Shown piece after piece: positions 38,269 through 40,742 of a stretch of 40,742 nucleotides of DNA. The DNA comes from Oscillospiraceae bacterium (GTDB taxonomy: Bacteria; Bacillota; Clostridia; Oscillospirales; Oscillospiraceae), in assembly GCA_017938625.1 (NCBI GenBank), contig JAGBBD010000057.1:1-40742 (forward strand), written 5' to 3'. The position numbers and the translations under genes were made by a program. Every line of letters starts with the position of its first letter. Position 1 is the first letter of the stretch. The notes under the pieces were generated by a model that made no database searches, was not told the origin of the DNA, and saw nothing but the letters and a program-made list of their open reading frames with translations.

Positions 38269-39636
38269 TTGGAGAAATATGATGTGATCGTTCTGGGCGG
38301 CGGCCCCGGCGGATATCTGTGTGCCGAGCGTGCCGCGCAGGGCGGACTGAAAGCCGCTGTGATCGAAAAGCGCTGGATGGGCGGCACCTGCCTGAATGAG
38401 GGCTGCGTGCCCACCAAGAGCCTTTTGTATTGCGCAAAGCAGTATTCCTCCGCAAAACATGGCGCGGACTACGGTGTCAGCGCACAGAATGTTACATTTG
38501 ACCACGCGAAGGTGGTCGAGCGGAAAGATAAGGTGGTCAAGACGCTGGTCTCCGGCGTCAGCGCCACTATGAGGTCCCACGGCATCAAGGTCTATATGGC
38601 CGAAGCCAGAGTGGACAGCCGTGACGCAGACGGATTTAAGGTCTGGGCAGGGGAGGAGCTCCTCTCCTGCGACCGTCTGGTCATCGCCACAGGTTCTGTG
38701 GCAGCCGTGCCTCCCATCCCCGGCGTCAAAGAGGGTCTGGCATCCGGCTTTGTTGCCACCAACCGTGAGATCCTTGACATGAAGGAACTGCCCAAGTCCA
38801 TCGTCTGTATGGGCGGCGGCGTCATCGGTCTGGAGATGGCCTGCTACTTTGCCACCGTCGGTGTCAAGGTCACGGTCGTTGAGATGATGCCCAAGATCGC
38901 AGGCCCCACGGATGAGGAGATCTGCAAGAACCTGATGAAGACCTACGAGAAGGAAGGCATGGAGTTCAAACTCTCTGCCAAGGTTCTGGAAGTGGGCACC
39001 AACAGCGTTACCTACGAAGATGCCGAAGGCACCCACACCATCGAGTGTGACAAGGTGCTGCTGTCTACAGGCCGCCGTGCCAATGTGCAGGGTCTGGATC
39101 TGGAGAACATCGGTGTGCAGACCGAGCGCGGCGCAGTCATTACTGACCGCCATATGTGCACCAATGTGGCAGGCGTCTACGCTGTGGGCGACTGCAACGG
39201 CAAGCTGATGCTGGCACATACCGCCTACCGTGAGGCTGAGGTGGCTGTGAACCATATGCTGGGCATCAAGGATGAGATGCGTTACGAGGCCATTCCCTCC
39301 GTCATCTACACCACTCCCGAAGTGGCAGCTGTGGGCGAAACGGAAGCTTCTGCCAAGGCAAAGAATCTCAACATCAAGGTTGTCAAGACTCCCATGATGG
39401 TGTCCGGCCGCTACGTTGCAGAAAATATGCGCGGCGACGGCTTCTGCAAGCTGGTCTATGATCTGGATCGCAACTGCCTGATCGGTGTGCAGATGATCGG
39501 CAGCTACGCTTCCGAGATCATCTACGGCGCAGCACTCATGCTGGAGACCGAGCTGCCTCTGAGCCAGCTGAAGAAGCTGGTCTTCCCCCATCCTTCCGTC
39601 TGCGAAGTCATTCGTGAAGGCTTGTTCATGATCTAA
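38269..39636 (+). CDS. lpdA: Dihydrolipoyl dehydrogenase (E3)
   Basis: A 455-residue FAD enzyme that reoxidises the lipoyl groups of E2 with NAD. Visible are the FAD motif LGGGPGGYLCAERA (9-22), the redox disulfide Cys41/Cys46 (GGTCLNEGCVPTKS), the NAD motif GGGVIGLEMA, AVGDCNG and the C-terminal His441/Glu446 pair (HPSVCEVIREG). The start is a TTG at 38269, placed 8 nt after AGGAGGA; no ATG fits as well. It sits 33 bp after E2. Confidence 0.95.
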   Translation: MEKYDVIVLGGGPGGYLCAERAAQGGLKAAVIEKRWMGGTCLNEGCVPTKSLLYCAKQYSSAKHGADYGVSAQNVTFDHAKVVERKDKVVKTLVSGVSATMRSHGIKVYMAEARVDSRDADGFKVWAGEELLSCDRLVIATGSVAAVPPIPGVKEGLASGFVATNREILDMKELPKSIVCMGGGVIGLEMACYFATVGVKVTVVEMMPKIAGPTDEEICKNLMKTYEKEGMEFKLSAKVLEVGTNSVTYEDAEGTHTIECDKVLLSTGRRANVQGLDLENIGVQTERGAVITDRHMCTNVAGVYAVGDCNGKLMLAHTAYREAEVAVNHMLGIKDEMRYEAIPSVIYTTPEVAAVGETEASAKAKNLNIKVVKTPMMVSGRYVAENMRGDGFCKLVYDLDRNCLIGVQMIGSYASEIIYGAALMLETELPLSQLKKLVFPHPSVCEVIREGLFMI

Positions 39637-39670
39637 CAATGTAATTTAAATTCAGAAAGGAAGTAATCAT

Positions 39671-40742
39671 ATGCCTAAGTCTTTGTACGTGGATCCCGTA
39701 TTGACCCGTGCTCCCGGTGCAATCCACTTTGAGGACATCCCTGTCTGCGCTTACAACAAGACCATCGAGGAAGAGCGCAAGAACTACTCCGATGAGGATC
39801 TGATCCGCATCTATCGCGACATCACCATCCTGCGTGAGTTCGAGCACATGCTGAACCTGATCAAGACTCAGGCCAGCTACAACGGCATCGACACCACCTA
39901 TCCCGGCCCTGCTCACCTGTCTCTGGGCCAGGAAGCTTCCTGTGTCGGTGAAGCTTATCTGATGGACAAGGATGACATCATCTTTGGTTCTCATCGTTCC
40001 CACTCCGAAATTCTGGCAAAGTCCCTCAGCTGCATCGAGAAGATGTCCGACAAGGAACTGATGGACGTCATGGAGAACTTCCTGGGCGGCCGTACTCTGC
40101 GCGCTGTTGAGAAGTTCGGCAAGACCGACAATGTGAAGGAACTGGCCATCCGCTTCGTTCTGTACGGCGCACTGGCTGAGATCTTCGCCCGTGAAAACGG
40201 CTTCCATCATGGTATGGGCGGCTCCATGCACGCATTCTTCCTGCCCTTCGGCGTGTACCCCAACAACGCTCTGGTCGGCGGCTCCGCCACCATCGCTGCC
40301 GGTGCAGCTCTGTACAAGAAGAACAACGACAAGAAGGGCCTGGTTGTCTGCAACATCGGCGACGCATCCCTGGGCTGCGGCCCCGTATGGGAAGCATTCA
40401 ACTTCGCCGCGATGGATCAGTACAAGACCCTGTGGGAAGAGGGCCGCAAGGGCGGTCTGCCTGTCATCTTCAATGTCTTTAACAACTCCTACGGCATGGG
40501 CGGCCAGACCCGTGGCGAGACCATGGCATATGATATGCTGGCTCGTCTGGGCGCCGGTGTTACTCCCTCCCAGATGCACGCAGAGCGTGTCGATGGCTGG
40601 AACCCTCTGGCTGTTATCGACGCATATCGCCGCAAGAAGGAAATCATCGCCAAGGGCGAAGGCCCCGTCCTGCTGGATGTCGTGACCTATCGTCTGGTCG
40701 GCCACTCCACCTCTGACCAGAACGCTTACCGTACCAAGGAAG
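39671..40742 (+). CDS. Thiamine-diphosphate-dependent dehydrogenase E1 component (partial, runs off the end)
   Basis: The first 357 codons are present. E1 decarboxylates the 2-oxoacid and acylates E2. The alpha-type core is visible: [35 protein letters not shown], the ThDP motif [16 protein letters not shown] with the later [10 protein letters not shown], and [14 protein letters not shown]. An insertion between the HRSH and HHGMGG motifs (about 120-178) is longer than in common alpha subunits, so this may be an alpha-beta fused E1; this cannot be settled because the gene is cut. AGAAAGGAAG precedes the ATG. Confidence 0.9.
   Translation, partial: MPKSLYVDPVLTRAPGAIHFEDIPVCAYNKTIEEERKNYSDEDLIRIYRDITILREFEHMLNLIKTQASYNGIDTTYPGPAHLSLGQEASCVGEAYLMDKDDIIFGSHRSHSEILAKSLSCIEKMSDKELMDVMENFLGGRTLRAVEKFGKTDNVKELAIRFVLYGALAEIFARENGFHHGMGGSMHAFFLPFGVYPNNALVGGSATIAAGAALYKKNNDKKGLVVCNIGDASLGCGPVWEAFNFAAMDQYKTLWEEGRKGGLPVIFNVFNNSYGMGGQTRGETMAYDMLARLGAGVTPSQMHAERVDGWNPLAVIDAYRRKKEIIAKGEGPVLLDVVTYRLVGHSTSDQNAYRTKE

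Noticed and set aside
36253-39639. A 1128-codon open frame on the minus strand, antisense to E2 and E3.
   Set aside because: It is the mirror of strongly biased Ala/Gly/Leu codons in two clear genes; the protein is low-complexity and has no ribosome-binding site or family resemblance.

Overview
The window looks like chromosomal DNA of a gut-type, low-to-mid GC Clostridia (Oscillospiraceae/Ruminococcaceae-like Firmicute). The evidence is strong AGGAGG ribosome-binding sites, SigA-type TTGACA/TATAAT promoters, a yloU-fakA pair, an SLH-domain protein, a tetrahydrofolate riboswitch in front of folT, and two AraM-type glycerol-1-phosphate dehydrogenases. The genus assignment is inference. I see no insertion sequence, prophage, CRISPR array or rRNA. 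One tRNA gene (Ser, anticodon GGA) is present.

Region by region. 1-6.2 kb holds housekeeping genes: the tail of a membrane protein, then fakA and yloU (Asp23 family), a DnaQ-like exonuclease, an amidase-like protein with an SH3 domain, and recG. 6.26-15.64 kb is the most distinctive part. A divergent XRE regulator faces a strong promoter that reads into eight same-strand genes: a secreted SLH-domain protein, a membrane Ser/Thr kinase with a PASTA-like and BspA-type leucine-rich exterior, a LytTR response regulator whose phosphoacceptor Asp is replaced by Glu, two PP2C phosphatases, a zinc-ribbon/FHA protein, a membrane FHA protein, and a second zinc-ribbon kinase that carries its own FHA domain. 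Together they form a self-contained writer/eraser/reader phosphothreonine signalling set with a surface sensor, and this is my candidate for an undescribed system.

15.7-24.3 kb holds citrate synthase, two AraM paralogues (17.3 and 22.1 kb), an HtrA protease, a THF-riboswitch-controlled folT-folC unit, a YoaK/DUF1275 membrane protein and tRNA-Ser. 24.4-26.5 kb is a minus-strand DEAD-box helicase-DprA-like operon.

26.6-32.5 kb is a sugar-uptake module. A LacI-type regulator fused to a solute-binding-protein domain is followed by an RbsA/RbsC/RbsB-type ABC transporter. The regulator promoter and the transporter promoter share an AAACGTTT operator-like core. 32.6-34.7 kb is a MarR regulator with perfect inverted-repeat operators in its promoter, then a HAD phosphatase and a DegV/FakB fatty-acid-binding protein, which is the likely partner type of the FakA kinase at the other end. 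34.9 kb to the end is a strongly codon-biased (likely highly expressed) operon: a zinc MDR dehydrogenase, a triple-lipoyl E2, E3, and a truncated E1 of a 2-oxoacid (pyruvate/acetoin type) dehydrogenase complex. It runs off the right edge.
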